Assembly: GCF_009177095.1 (NCBI RefSeq)
Contig: NZ_AP021861.1
Span: 5,066,501-5,130,500 of the forward strand
Direction of reading: 5' to 3'
Length of the DNA: 64,000 nucleotides
Origin: Lacipirellula parvula
GTDB taxonomy: Bacteria; Planctomycetota; Planctomycetia; Pirellulales; Lacipirellulaceae
Position 1 is the stretch's first letter. Every line of letters starts with the position of its first letter. Of this stretch, positions 27,851 through 35,878 are shown piece after piece. Position numbers and translations under genes: made by a program. Under the pieces are notes generated by a model. That model saw only the letters and a list, made by a program, of their open reading frames with translations, was not told where the DNA came from and made no database searches.

Positions 27851-28168
27851 TTGTTCGAAGAAACGAACCACAAAGACACGACGGGCACGAAGACGCACGA
27901 AGGAATGCAAAAGTGCGCGAAGTGCCAATTGAGTTTGCCGTTTTTTAAGCCCCAACGGGGCGGCAGTGCTATGCGTCGGGGGGAGTTCTTTCGCCCCTTT
28001 GGGGCTCCGGTTCTGCGCTGCGTGCCGTTACCAGGGGCTCGCGCCCCTGGCTATTGACGGACGCCCCGTTGTGGCTTGGCAGACGACATGCCACTCACCG
28101 CCACTTTTTCTTACGTTCTTGGTGTTGCTTCGTGGCCGTCGTGTCTTTGTGGTTAGCTTTTTGAGCGC

Positions 28169-28198
28169 CGCTCCGGCGGGTCGTTGACCCGCGGCTAC
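28169..28198 (-). repeat. GTAG REP-like palindrome (family A), supplies the ZIP stop
   Basis: Same consensus on the - strand. TAG at 28195-28197 is the stop codon of the ZIP transporter gene. Confidence 0.93.
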
Positions 28199-29088
28199 CG
28201 GGAAGCTGCTGCCGTGGCGTTGGCGGCGTGGCGGTGGACTAGGCTTTCCAGTTTGCCGACGCCGAGGGCGAGCGCAAGGCCCAAGAGGAGCGCCACCGAC
28301 AGTTTGCCGCGGTCGTGGTCGTGGAACTGCAGTTCCGGCAGCAGGTCGCTCAGCGAGATGCAGAGGAACGTTCCCGCCGAGAATGCGAGCGAGTAGGCGA
28401 GCAGGGGGCCGGTCGATGATTCGGCGCCGATGCCCAGCAAGAACAGGGCGATGCCGACGGGGATCGCCAGGGCGAATAGGCCGTTCACCGCGTAGCGAAT
28501 CTGCGGCGACCAGCCGCCGCGGGCCATCAGCATCGCAATCGTCATCGAATCGAACGGCTTGTGCAGGACGATCACCAGAAACGTCCCGAAGCCGGCCAGC
28601 GGCAGATTGTCGTGGCGGTGGTAGACGCTTGCGGCGAGCGCGACCCCTTCGATCACGCTATGGATCGTCAACCCAAACGCGGCGCCGCTCCACGTGATGT
28701 CGTGATGATGGTGGCCGTGGTCATGGCCGCAGTCGTGCTCATGCTCGTGAAGTTCGTGCAACTCGCCGGCGGCGTCGGTTTCGAGATCGTGGTGGTGGTA
28801 GCAGAAGAAGCGTTCGATGAAGAACATCGTCAGCCAGCCGGCGACGACCCACATCATCACGGTGAAGTCGACCGCTTCGTCGGCCGTGGCCTTCACGGCG
28901 TGGGCTTCGGCGAGGGCGTGCGGCAGCATGTGGAGCATGCCGACGCCGAACATCATCGCGGCGACAAAGCTGACGGCCAGCTGCATGCCGCGATGGGTGA
29001 GGCGGAACCACAACGGGAGCATCCCGCCGACCACGGAGGCGGCGAGGATGATGATCGAGTAGTAGGCGAGGGGGACGATGGGGGACAT
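28195..29088 (-). CDS. ZIP family divalent metal transporter
   Basis: 297 aa inner-membrane transporter for Zn2+ or other divalent cations, with eight predicted helices. The third cytoplasmic loop is extremely His-rich (HEHEHDCGHDHGHHHHD), as is usual in ZIP proteins, and helix 4 has the signature HSVIEGVALAAS (near residue 143) whose His and Glu bind metal. Helix 5 has HKPFDSMTIAML in place of the usual HELPEE. No signal peptide. The stop codon comes from a repeat. Confidence 0.92.
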   Translation of the reverse strand: MSPIVPLAYYSIIILAASVVGGMLPLWFRLTHRGMQLAVSFVAAMMFGVGMLHMLPHALAEAHAVKATADEAVDFTVMMWVVAGWLTMFFIERFFCYHHHDLETDAAGELHELHEHEHDCGHDHGHHHHDITWSGAAFGLTIHSVIEGVALAASVYHRHDNLPLAGFGTFLVIVLHKPFDSMTIAMLMARGGWSPQIRYAVNGLFALAIPVGIALFLLGIGAESSTGPLLAYSLAFSAGTFLCISLSDLLPELQFHDHDRGKLSVALLLGLALALGVGKLESLVHRHAANATAAASR

Positions 29089-29205
29089 GAGTCGCGGCGG
29101 CTGCCGCCTCTGTCAGGGTCGACAGTTGAGGGGGAATCGAGCAGTATGGCAAGCAATGAGGGGTGACACAAGTTTACGCCCAGTTAGCCACGAGGAGCTT
29201 CGCCT

Positions 29206-29652
29206 GTGAAAGCCTGCATTCAACGCGTTTCTTCGGCCCGAGTGCGGGTGGCGGGCGAGACGGTCGGCGAGATTGGTCGCGGGCTGCTGGTGCTGCTGGG
29301 CGTCGCCGCGGGCGACGGGCCGGCGGAGCTGCGGTGGATGGTCGACAAGGTGCTCGGCCTGCGAATCTTCGACGACGGCGAAGGGAAGATGAACCTCGGG
29401 CTTACCGACGTCGGCGGCGAGCTGCTCGTGGTGAGTCAGTTCACCTTGCTGGGCGATTGCCGTAAGGGCCGGCGGCCGAGTTTCATCGGCGCGGCGCCGC
29501 CGGAGATGGCCGAGCGGATGTACGACGAGTTCGTCGCCGCGGCGCGGGCAGCCGGCGTGACGACGGCGACCGGCAGGTTTCGCACCAATATGGAAGTTGA
29601 GCTGGTGAACGACGGCCCGGTAACGATTTTAATCGACTCCGCTGACCGGTAG
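29206..29652 (+). CDS. dtd: D-aminoacyl-tRNA deacylase
   Basis: 148 aa, the full family length. It hydrolyses D-aminoacyl-tRNAs (and glycyl-tRNA-Ala) to protect translation. Signatures are MKACIQRVSSARVRV with GTG start, LLVLLGVAAGD, the active-site SQFTLLGDCRKGRRPSF, and the cross-subunit NDGPVTILIDS at the C-terminus. AGGAG lies 7 bp upstream of the GTG. The stop is the TAG of a family A palindrome. Confidence 0.96.
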   Translation: MKACIQRVSSARVRVAGETVGEIGRGLLVLLGVAAGDGPAELRWMVDKVLGLRIFDDGEGKMNLGLTDVGGELLVVSQFTLLGDCRKGRRPSFIGAAPPEMAERMYDEFVAAARAAGVTTATGRFRTNMEVELVNDGPVTILIDSADR

Positions 29653-29678
29653 CCGCGGGTCAACGACCCGCCGGAGCG
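29649..29678 (+). repeat. GTAG REP-like palindrome (family A), supplies the dtd stop
   Basis: GTAG followed by CCGCGGGTCAACGACCCGCC and GGAGCG. TAG at 29650-29652 terminates dtd. Confidence 0.93.
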
Positions 29679-30096
29679 AGTGCCGGAAAGCGAACCGCGA
29701 AGAAGATTTACCACAAAGGCACGACGGGCACGAAGACGCGCGAAGGGATGCAGGGACGTGCGCTCCGCGAGGATCTAGTACGCTGAAAGCGTTAAAGATT
29801 TCAGCTCAGGGTTCGCCACGCAGCGGCGTACCCTGGGTTAGATTTGGTGATTCCCCTAACAACCCTGAAAGGGTTGAATCGAAAGCCTCTCTAGAGTGCT
29901 GCAACCCTTTCAGAGTTGGCGTGCTTAACGCGACGGCTATCCCAGGGTACAACGCTGCGCGTTGAACCCTGGGCTGGATGATGCAACGCCGTTGGCGTTG
30001 AGAATTCACTTGGGGAATTCTGCACGCGACCTTGGTGCTTCTTTGTGGCCGTTGTGTCTTTGTGGCTAGCTCTTTGTGGTGCGCCTTTTAACGTGC

Positions 30097-30126
30097 CGCT
30101 CCGGCGGGTCGTTGACCCGCGGCTAC
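30097..30126 (-). repeat. GTAG REP-like palindrome (family A), supplies the DUF457 gene stop
   Basis: Same consensus on the - strand. TAG at 30123-30125 is the stop codon of the gene at 30123-31034. Confidence 0.93.
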
Positions 30127-31034
30127 TTGGTCCAGTTAAAGCGCCGCATGATGCGGCGGGCGGTGTCGTAGATGTTGCGGTCGTGTTGCGGCTGATCGAC
30201 CGCGGGCGCCGCGCCGCCGGTGGGCGCGACGCCATTGGAAGTCGCCCATTGCTGCTGGTAGCCGATGCTGAACGCTCGCGGCGGCGCGCCGTTGGCGCCG
30301 TCGGCGAGCTGCGTCTGCGGTTGATCCGGCATCAAGTCGTGGACGGCGCGTTGCTTCAGGACGTCGCTGTTAATGACGATCGGCGAGAGCTGGCCGTAGC
30401 GCTCCATCACCATCGGTTCGCTGAGGATCATCACGACGATCAGGGCTAGTTTCCAATAGACGGAGAAATTGCCCCACATATCGTCCCCCCACAGCTTGAG
30501 CGCCGTGCCGAACGATTTTTTGAAGCGCCAGCGTCCGCCGCTGAAATCGATCGCCCAAATTTCATCGAGCATCAAATGCGAGAAAACGCCCAGAAAGACG
30601 CCGCCTGCCTTAAAGTATCGCAAATGAAGATTTGTCGAGTTGCTTAAGAGAAACGCTAACCCGGTAAAAATGAGCAGCGCCGGGATGCTGTGGAACATTC
30701 CACGGTGGACTGTGTACTTCTTAAAGAACTTGCCGATGCCGAAGCGAACCGTCAAATAAGTGACAGCGCCTGCCAGCACCATTTGCTCGTAATTCCAGTT
30801 GAAGTGCTGGAAGCGGTCGACGAGCATCATCGGCGCTACGGCCGCGAAGAAGTTGAGCGTCTCGCGGAGCGGCACGCCCGAGTCGCTGTCGATGTCGGGC
30901 AGCATCCCGCCGACGCCGCACAGACAGCCGGCGACCAGGCTCGCTTCCACCGACAAGCCGTGATAGACGCCGAGACAGGCGTAGCCTGCGCCGAGCGTGC
31001 AGCTGGTCGTGATGTGGGTTTTGAAGCCGGCCAT
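30123..31034 (-). CDS. Metal-dependent hydrolase-like membrane protein (DUF457/YdjM type)
   Basis: 303 aa from MAGFKTHITTSC; the longer frame upstream is repeat-derived. The start FKTHITTSCTLGAGYACLG and the following GGMLPDIDSDSG and HRGMFHSIPALLI match the YdjM/DUF457 family (multi-pass membrane proteins with His/Asp motifs suggesting a metal site; the reaction is unknown). Several helices to about 190 are followed by a cytoplasmic Gln/Ala-rich tail. The ATG lies 63 bp from an inverted ACCACGAAGG repeat. Confidence 0.82.
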   Translation of the reverse strand: MAGFKTHITTSCTLGAGYACLGVYHGLSVEASLVAGCLCGVGGMLPDIDSDSGVPLRETLNFFAAVAPMMLVDRFQHFNWNYEQMVLAGAVTYLTVRFGIGKFFKKYTVHRGMFHSIPALLIFTGLAFLLSNSTNLHLRYFKAGGVFLGVFSHLMLDEIWAIDFSGGRWRFKKSFGTALKLWGDDMWGNFSVYWKLALIVVMILSEPMVMERYGQLSPIVINSDVLKQRAVHDLMPDQPQTQLADGANGAPPRAFSIGYQQQWATSNGVAPTGGAAPAVDQPQHDRNIYDTARRIMRRFNWTK

Positions 31035-31096
31035 GGGGGGCGGAATGTCGCAAAACGTGGCGTTTCCGCCAAGTGCAGCCGTGGCGTGGCGAATGC

Positions 31097-31264
31097 TTTG
31101 TAGGAGGAACCACGAAGGCACGAAGGGCACGGCGACGCACGGAGGGAAATGCGAGCTGGAGGGTGCCGCTAGCATTGCTGGCAGGCATGAGAAAACGCGT
31201 CGATTACCCCCTACTTTCTTGCGTCCTTTGTGCCCCTTCGTGGCCTTCGTGTCTTAGTGGTTCG
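31097..31264. repeat. Inverted repeat with ACCACGAAGGCACGAAGG arms
   Basis: GAACCACGAAGGCACGAAGG (31107 on) faces CCTTCGTGGCCTTCGTGTCT TAGTGGTTC (about 31235-31264). It lies in the 332-bp divergent gap between the DUF457 and CvpA genes; no gene is seen there. Confidence 0.85.
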
Positions 31265-31366
31265 TCTTCAAAGCTGCTAGCACAACTGATCTTCGCCCCC
31301 CTGCTTCGCGTCGATATACTTCGCCGTCCCGCAATCACCCCCTACCTTGCCCGCCCTGGGTGCGTC

Positions 31367-32077
31367 ATGCAGACCTACGATATCGCGATGCTAGCTGTGC
31401 TCGGGTTCGCCACGATCTTTGGATTTTGGAAAGGACTCGCCTGGCAAGTCGCCTCGCTGGCGTCGCTCGTGGTGAGCTACTTCGCCGCGCTGAAGTTCGC
31501 CGATCGGCTCGCGCCGATGGTGAGCGAGCACGCTCCGTTCAATAAATTCGCCGCGATGCTGATCATCTACGCTGGCAGCTCGCTGGCGATTTGGATGTTG
31601 TTCCGCGTCGTCGCCGGCGTCATCGACGGAATCAAGCTGAAAGAGTTCGATCGCCAGATGGGCGCCTTGGTTGGCTTTGCCAAAGGCGTGCTCCTGTGCA
31701 TCGCGATCACCTGCGTCGCGGTCACCCTGCTTGGCCAGCAACAACGCGACCAGATCATCGCCTCGCGCAGCGGCCACTACATCGTCCAGGTGCTCGATAA
31801 GGCCGACGCCGTGGCGCCGCCGGAGATCAAAGGGGTGATCGGCCCGTACATCGAGAAGATCAACCAGCGGATGACTCCCGGCTACCAACCGAACCCGCAG
31901 CAAGACCTGCAGGACCTCCAGAAGCTATGGAGCGAGGGAGCAGGGGGGGCCGCCGGGGCAGGGGGCTTGCTGCCGGCCGGGGCGAACATCGGCTGGCCGA
32001 CCGCGCCGAACAACGCGTCGCCATCGCAGCCGCAGAGCACGCCGGTGTGGCCGATCTCCAGCGGCGAGCGGCGGTAG
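31367..32077 (+). CDS. CvpA family membrane protein
   Basis: 236 aa from MQTYDIAMLAVLG; the upstream frame is not protein-like. Four hydrophobic helices within the first 175 residues, starting with FGFWKGLAWQVASLASLVVSY, the typical CvpA opening. The soluble C-terminal tail is Pro/Gly-rich. CvpA homologues are needed for colicin V production in E. coli and for envelope homeostasis; molecular function unclear. Its 3' end borders the gap holding the dif-like site, and a KOPS-like GGGCAGGG lies in its last 120 bp (31956). Confidence 0.85.
   Translation: MQTYDIAMLAVLGFATIFGFWKGLAWQVASLASLVVSYFAALKFADRLAPMVSEHAPFNKFAAMLIIYAGSSLAIWMLFRVVAGVIDGIKLKEFDRQMGALVGFAKGVLLCIAITCVAVTLLGQQQRDQIIASRSGHYIVQVLDKADAVAPPEIKGVIGPYIEKINQRMTPGYQPNPQQDLQDLQKLWSEGAGGAAGAGGLLPAGANIGWPTAPNNASPSQPQSTPVWPISSGERR
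31956..31963 (+). promoter_or_regulatory. Last + strand KOPS-like site
   Basis: GGGCAGGG on the + strand, 322 bp before the dif-like site. The next match (32368) is on the - strand. Confidence 0.65.
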
Positions 32078-32284
32078 TTTTCTGAGCGGTTTTGAACGCC
32101 AAATTTCGCGCCGGTTTTGCACGCCGAACGATCGCTGTAGGGCGGTGCGAAACGCTGCGATTTTGCTCCGCGTTGCGTGCCGTGCGAAGCGTTATTGATC
32201 GCTGCGAATTGCGTGCGTTGAGCGTTGGAGCTGCAAACGGGGAAATGGCCGACATGCCGTTTTCCCGGGCGAAAATCGCCCCGA

Positions 32285-32312
32285 AACGAACATAACAACG
32301 ATTATCGGACGT
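32285..32312 (-). other. Candidate dif site (XerC/XerD recombination site)
   Basis: Read on the - strand, an 11-bp arm ACGTCCGATAA, a 6-bp spacer TCGTTG and an 11-bp arm TTATGTTCGTT. E. coli dif has arms GGTGCGCATAA and TTATGTTAAAT around a 6-bp spacer. The inner ATAA and TTATGTT are identical: 8 of 11 bases match in the XerD arm and 5 of 11 in the XerC arm. It lies between the last + strand and first - strand KOPS-like sites, where dif is expected. dif is the site where XerCD, activated by FtsK, resolves chromosome dimers. Sequence match alone is moderate; the position is the strong argument. Confidence 0.75.
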
Positions 32313-32367
32313 TGCTGGTGTGGGAGTTTCTGGCGCTCACAGCCGGGACGCCCGCCGTTGGCGCCCT

Positions 32368-32375
32368 CCCTGCCC
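32368..32375 (-). promoter_or_regulatory. First - strand KOPS-like site
   Basis: CCCTGCCC, i.e. GGGCAGGG on the - strand, 56 bp after the dif-like site. Confidence 0.65.
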
Positions 32376-32626
32376 GGCCTCTTGGCGGGTTGTTTCGCGC
32401 GCTGAATTTCCGTCGCGTTGAACTCTGAGAATTGTCGTTTGCGGCGACGGTTCCGAGCGCTCGGCGGCGACGTTCGCGGCGCGAAGTTTTGCTCGCAGGC
32501 GACGGCGGCGAGTTGAACTTTGGGTGCTCGATTTGGTTGAACATCAGGCCGGCGATCTTGGATGGCTGGCGAGCGATATTCAATCTGAATTCCTGCTCGC
32601 AACGTCGGCGATGCGAGAACTCTATT

Positions 32627-32710
32627 TCGCCCCTCTGGGGCTACGGATTGGCTTGGCGATTCCAGGGGCTGGCGCCCCTGGCTACATCATGCCGCTCCTT
32701 CGGAGCTGGG
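32627..32710. repeat. Half copy of the multi-hairpin repeat (family C)
   Basis: CGCCCCTCTGGGGCTACG, then CCAGGGGCTGGCGCCCCTGG and GCTCCTTCGGAGC. Only the right half of the element is present. Confidence 0.8.
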
Positions 32711-32740
32711 AGACGATCGGCGTTGCTCAGCCGCGAGCGG

Positions 32741-33715
32741 CTAGGCAGTCGCGACGCCGTTTTCGATGTACGGGCCGATCTTGCGGAACTTGTCGTACCG
32801 CTGGTTGAGCAGCTCCGTGGTCGGCAACTTCTGAAGTTCGCGCAGCGTCTTCGTGAGATACTGCTTGAGCTTCGCGGCCATTTGGTAATGGTCGCGATGG
32901 GCGCCGCCGAGGGGCTCTTCGACGACATCGTCGATGACGCCCATTTCGAGCAGATGCTTCGAGGTGATCTTCAGGGCGCGGGCGGCTTGGGGAGCGTAGT
33001 CGTGGCTCTTCCAAAGGATGCCGGCGCAGCCTTCGGGGCTGATCACTGAGTAGTAGGCGTTCTCAAGCACGGCGACTCGGTCGCCGACGCCGATGCCGAG
33101 CGCGCCGCCGGAGCCGCCTTCGCCGATGACGATGCAAATGATCGGCGTCGGCAGTCGCGACATCGCGAGCATGCTTTCGGCAATCACTTGGGCCTGGCCG
33201 CGTTCCTCGGCGCCGATGCCGGGATAGGCGCCGGGCGTGTCGATCATCGCGATGATCGGCAGGCCGTACTTGGCGGCGAGCTCCATCTTTTCCATCGCCT
33301 TGCGATAGCCTTCGGGATGGGCGCAGCCGAAGTAGCACTCGTTCCGCTCTTTGAGCGTTTTGCCTTTTTGGTGGCCGACGAGCATCACCTTGAATTCGTC
33401 GAGCTTCGCGAAGCCGGTGCGGAGTGCGCGGTCGTCGCCGAAGAACTTATCGCCGTGGAGTTCGACGAACTCGTCGAACACGAGGTCGACGTAGTCGGTG
33501 AACATCGGTCGCTGCGGGTGACGCGAGACGCGAACCGTTTCCCACGGATCAAGATTCTTGTAGATCGAGCGAATCGTTTCGTTGAGCTGCTTGCGCAGTT
33601 CGCGAATTTGCTCGCGGACGTCGTCGCTCTTGGGATCGACGCTCTCAAGGTCGCGGATCTGGGCTTCGATCTCGTGAATCGGCTGTTCGAACGGAAGTTG
33701 GAAGCTGCTGGCCAT
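32741..33715 (-). CDS. accA: Acetyl-CoA carboxylase carboxyltransferase, alpha subunit
   Basis: 324 aa subunit that, with AccD, transfers CO2 from carboxybiotin to acetyl-CoA in the first step of fatty acid synthesis. The sequence runs from the N-terminal helix (LPFEQPIHEIEAQI) through DPWETVRVSRHPQRP, GHQKG, IDTPGAYPGIGAEERGQAQV and GEGGSGGALGIGVGDRV to SPEGCAGILWKS, all typical of AccA. Length normal (E. coli 319). AccD is not in the window. Cytoplasmic heterotetramer. Confidence 0.97.
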   Translation of the reverse strand: MASSFQLPFEQPIHEIEAQIRDLESVDPKSDDVREQIRELRKQLNETIRSIYKNLDPWETVRVSRHPQRPMFTDYVDLVFDEFVELHGDKFFGDDRALRTGFAKLDEFKVMLVGHQKGKTLKERNECYFGCAHPEGYRKAMEKMELAAKYGLPIIAMIDTPGAYPGIGAEERGQAQVIAESMLAMSRLPTPIICIVIGEGGSGGALGIGVGDRVAVLENAYYSVISPEGCAGILWKSHDYAPQAARALKITSKHLLEMGVIDDVVEEPLGGAHRDHYQMAAKLKQYLTKTLRELQKLPTTELLNQRYDKFRKIGPYIENGVATA

Positions 33716-33743
33716 ATGGGGAGTCTCGTTTGGGCCGCGGACG

Positions 33744-33810
33744 CAGGGTTCAGTTGTTGGGGTTCAGGGTTCGGGAAATTCGCTGAACCCTGAAACCTGA
33801 CCCCTGAGGG
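33744..33810. repeat. GGTTCAG / CCTGAAC inverted heptamer-like repeat
   Basis: GTTCAG-TTGTTGGGGTTCAG GGTTC on the left faces GAACCCTGAAACCTGACCCC TGA on the right. It lies between accA and the kinase gene; a partial copy is at 23758-23786. Confidence 0.75.
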
Positions 33811-33824
33811 CTCAGCGGCAGCTG

Positions 33825-34709
33825 CTAATCGTCTTTAGGTTCTTCAACCTTCGGAACTGGCTTTTTGGGTTTGATTTGGAAGACGCGGCCCGCTTTGAGT
33901 TCGCGCATGAATTCCATGAGCGACTCGGGACGGTCTTTCGGTTCTTTCGCGAGCATGCGGCTAACCAAGTTCGCGAAGTCGTTGTGGACGTTGCGATTGA
34001 GCATTTGCACCGACGGCGGCTTCAGCTTGAGATGCTTGTTGAGCAACTCGGCCGGGCTGGTGGCGGTGAACGGCAGCTTGCCGGTGATCAGTTCGTACAC
34101 CATGCAGCCGAAGCTGTAGATGTCGGCGCGGGCGTCGCACGCCTGGCCGCGGATCTGCTCGGGCGGCATGTAGCTGTGCGTGCCGGCGACCGGCATCTTG
34201 CCGCCGAACATCTTGCTGATGCCGGTCTTGATTTTCATCGTCAGCGTGAAGTCGATCAGCCGGATGTGGTTGTTCTCGTCGACGAGAAAATTATCGGGCT
34301 TGATGTCGCGATGGACCCACCCCTGGCGATGCATGTGCTCCAGGGCTTGGGCGCACTCCATCAGGATCGTGTCGAGCCGCCAGTGAAGGCTGTCGAGTTG
34401 GTCGTGGATTTGCTGCTTCAAGTTCGGCGTCTTGAAGAGTTCCATGACGACGAACGCCCCGTCCTTTTTGCTGTCGCCGTAGTCGTATGTTTTGATGATC
34501 GACGGATGATCGAGCGCCTTGCCGACCTCGTATTCGTGCTTCAGCTGGGCGACGGTCGTGCGGTCGTAGCGCGAACCGGGCGGCAGCCACTTCATCGCGA
34601 GCGCCCTCGTCTCGGCCATCGGGCGGACGGCCCAGATTTCGAACATAGCGCCGGCGCGGATGAGATGAAACATCCGATAGGGACCGACGAATTCGCGACC
34701 GGCAGACAT
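33825..34709 (-). CDS. Hanks-type serine/threonine protein kinase
   Basis: 294 aa from ATG; a TTG 33 bp upstream is possible. A single kinase domain fills the protein: ATP-site Lys in ALAMKWL (Lys 40), catalytic WVHRDIKPDN (131-140), GTHSYMPPEQ (177-186, the APE region) and DIYSFGCMVYEL. Two oddities: the Gly-rich loop reads IRAGAMFEIW with one glycine, and the metal-binding DFG is DFT (153-155). No membrane segment or sensor domain, ending in a Lys/Pro tail. Probably a soluble kinase or a weakly active relative; partner unknown. Confidence 0.9.
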   Translation of the reverse strand: MSAGREFVGPYRMFHLIRAGAMFEIWAVRPMAETRALAMKWLPPGSRYDRTTVAQLKHEYEVGKALDHPSIIKTYDYGDSKKDGAFVVMELFKTPNLKQQIHDQLDSLHWRLDTILMECAQALEHMHRQGWVHRDIKPDNFLVDENNHIRLIDFTLTMKIKTGISKMFGGKMPVAGTHSYMPPEQIRGQACDARADIYSFGCMVYELITGKLPFTATSPAELLNKHLKLKPPSVQMLNRNVHNDFANLVSRMLAKEPKDRPESLMEFMRELKAGRVFQIKPKKPVPKVEEPKDD

Positions 34710-34843
34710 GGCGACGGCTGGGATCGAGGCTGGGTTCGACAAGCCGGACGCAACTGCAGCCGACGACGTATAACCAGTCTAACCGGTAGGGTCGGATGGC
34801 GAAATACGGGCGTGGGGTGGGGCTTTCTCGCCCGAATGCGCTC

Positions 34844-34851
34844 CCCTGCCC
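34844..34851 (-). promoter_or_regulatory. KOPS-like site
   Basis: CCCTGCCC, - strand orientation, in the gap between the kinase gene and truA. Confidence 0.5.
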
Positions 34852-34902
34852 TGCTCTCGCGTTCTTTGAGGCTCTTCGTGGCCGTTGTGTCCTTACGCAT
34901 GA

Positions 34903-34932
34903 CGCTCCGGCGGGTCGTTGACCCGCGGCTAC
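34903..34932 (-). repeat. GTAG REP-like palindrome (family A), downstream of truA
   Basis: Same consensus on the - strand, 20 bp after the truA stop. Preceded on the + strand by CTTCGTGGCCGTTGTGTCCT, half of the ACCACGAAGG-type arm, so a half copy of the composite seen at 27821 and 29649. Confidence 0.9.
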
Positions 34933-34952
34933 TAGCGTTAAGCGCAATCGCG

Positions 34953-35789
34953 TTAGTACGCGACCCATTGCATGCAGAGGCCGTGGGCGGGGGCGGTTTG
35001 GCCGGCGGTGCAGCGATCTTTCGAGGCGATCACTTCGGCGACCCACTCGGGCGGGCGTCGGCCGCGGCCGACTTCGACGAGCGTGCCGGCGATGGTGCGG
35101 ACCATATTGTAGAGGAAACCATCTCCTTCGACGTCGATGGTAACGATTCTAGCCCCGGGCTCCGCCCGGGGGCCGGTTTGCAGTTCGTTGGGGGCGAGCG
35201 TACTTAGTAGGCGGGCCGACCCCCGGGCGGAGCCCGGGGCTAGGGATGCGGCGGGCATTGCAACGACGTCGACGGCGAAGATCGTACGGACGGTGGACTC
35301 CCGCTCGGAGCCGACTGACTGGAAGCAGGCGAAATCGTGCGTGCCGACCATGTGGGCGCCGCCGGCTTGCATCGCCGCCACGTCGAGCGGCGTCGGGATG
35401 TGCCACGCATACTTGCGGGCGAAGACGGGCCGCCGCCCGTCGTTGTAGATCGTGTAACGATAGCGTTTGAACTTCGCGTCGTGCGTCGCGTGGAAGCCGT
35501 CGGCGACGCGTTCCACGAGCTGCACCGCGGCGTCATCGGGAAGTTTTGAGTTGAGTGCGTGGACGAGCGACTCGGGCGGGATGTTCGTCGCCGACTCGAC
35601 GCTCGCGACCTGCCCGGCCGCATGAACGCCGGCGTCGGTGCGGCCGGCTGCGTTGAGGCGCACCGCCTCGCCGGTGATCTCGAGCCATGCCCGCTCCAAC
35701 TCCCCCTGCACCGTCCGCCGCCCGGGCTGCGCTTGCCAGCCAGAGAACTCGGCGCCGTCGTAAGCCAGCGTGATCTTGAAACTAGGCAA
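34953..35789 (-). CDS. truA: tRNA pseudouridine synthase A, with repeat-encoded insertion
   Basis: 278 aa. It converts uridines 38-40 of the tRNA anticodon arm to pseudouridine. Start TTG at MPSFKITLAYDG. GRTDAGVHAAGQV holds the catalytic Asp 52; HDFACFQS and GDGFLYNMVRTIAGTL are family landmarks. Residues about 182-214 (SLAPGSARGS onward) have no counterpart in TruA. They are encoded by a 95-bp inverted-pair repeat (35149-35243) that stays in frame and falls in the strand-to-strand hairpin before TIDVEGDGF. The rest is intact, so the enzyme is probably functional. Confidence 0.95.
   Translation of the reverse strand: MPSFKITLAYDGAEFSGWQAQPGRRTVQGELERAWLEITGEAVRLNAAGRTDAGVHAAGQVASVESATNIPPESLVHALNSKLPDDAAVQLVERVADGFHATHDAKFKRYRYTIYNDGRRPVFARKYAWHIPTPLDVAAMQAGGAHMVGTHDFACFQSVGSERESTVRTIFAVDVVAMPAASLAPGSARGSARLLSTLAPNELQTGPRAEPGARIVTIDVEGDGFLYNMVRTIAGTLVEVGRGRRPPEWVAEVIASKDRCTAGQTAPAHGLCMQWVAY
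35149..35243. repeat. REPIN-like pair (family B) inserted in frame in truA
   Basis: Perfect 24-bp inverted arms: CTAGCCCCGGGCTCCGCCCG GGGG at 35149-35172 and its complement at 35220-35243, with a 47-bp centre. The same arms form intergenic pairs at 59816-59903 and 60687-60773. Confidence 0.95.
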
Positions 35790-35878
35790 TGACGAAATGA
35801 TGAATTACCGAATGACGAATGACGAATGAGCTCTTGCTCGCCCATTCGTCATTCGTCATTCGTGCTTCGTCATTCTCC
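35790..35878. repeat. Heptamer tandem repeats in inverted arrangement
   Basis: GAATGACGAATGACGAATGA on the left and ATTCGTCATTCGTCATTCG on the right, separated by CTCTTGCTCGCC. It fills the gap between the asd stop and the truA start and reaches the truA TTG. Confidence 0.9.

Larger units (their letters stand above)
27821..28198. repeat. Nested composite element between convergent genes
   Basis: Outer arms are inverted family A palindromes (27821-27850 and 28169-28198). Inside them, ACCACAAAGACACGACGGGC (27869 on) faces GCCGTCGTGTCTTTGTGGTT (28136 on). The core (27946-28055) is a shortened family C multi-hairpin. No gene is present in this 375-bp gap. Confidence 0.85.
29649..30126. repeat. 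Nested composite element between dtd and the DUF457 gene
   Basis: Inverted family A palindromes form both ends and each supplies a stop codon. Inside, ACCACAAAGGCACGACGGGC (29710 on) faces GTGGCCGTTGTGTCTTTGTG. The core (29790-30010) holds another family: CAACCCTGAAAGGGTTG, its relative CAACCCTTTCAGAGTTG, CCCAGGGTACAACGCTGCGC with GTTGAACCCTGGG, and CAACGCCGTTGGCGTTG. No gene lies in this 470-bp gap. Confidence 0.88.
32078..32740. other. Gene-free convergent gap containing the candidate terminus
   Basis: 663 bp between the 3' ends of cvpA and accA, locally richer in A+T than the coding regions. No convincing gene. It contains the dif-like site (32285-32312), the first - strand KOPS-like site (32368-32375) and a half family C repeat (32627-32710). 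Confidence 0.75.
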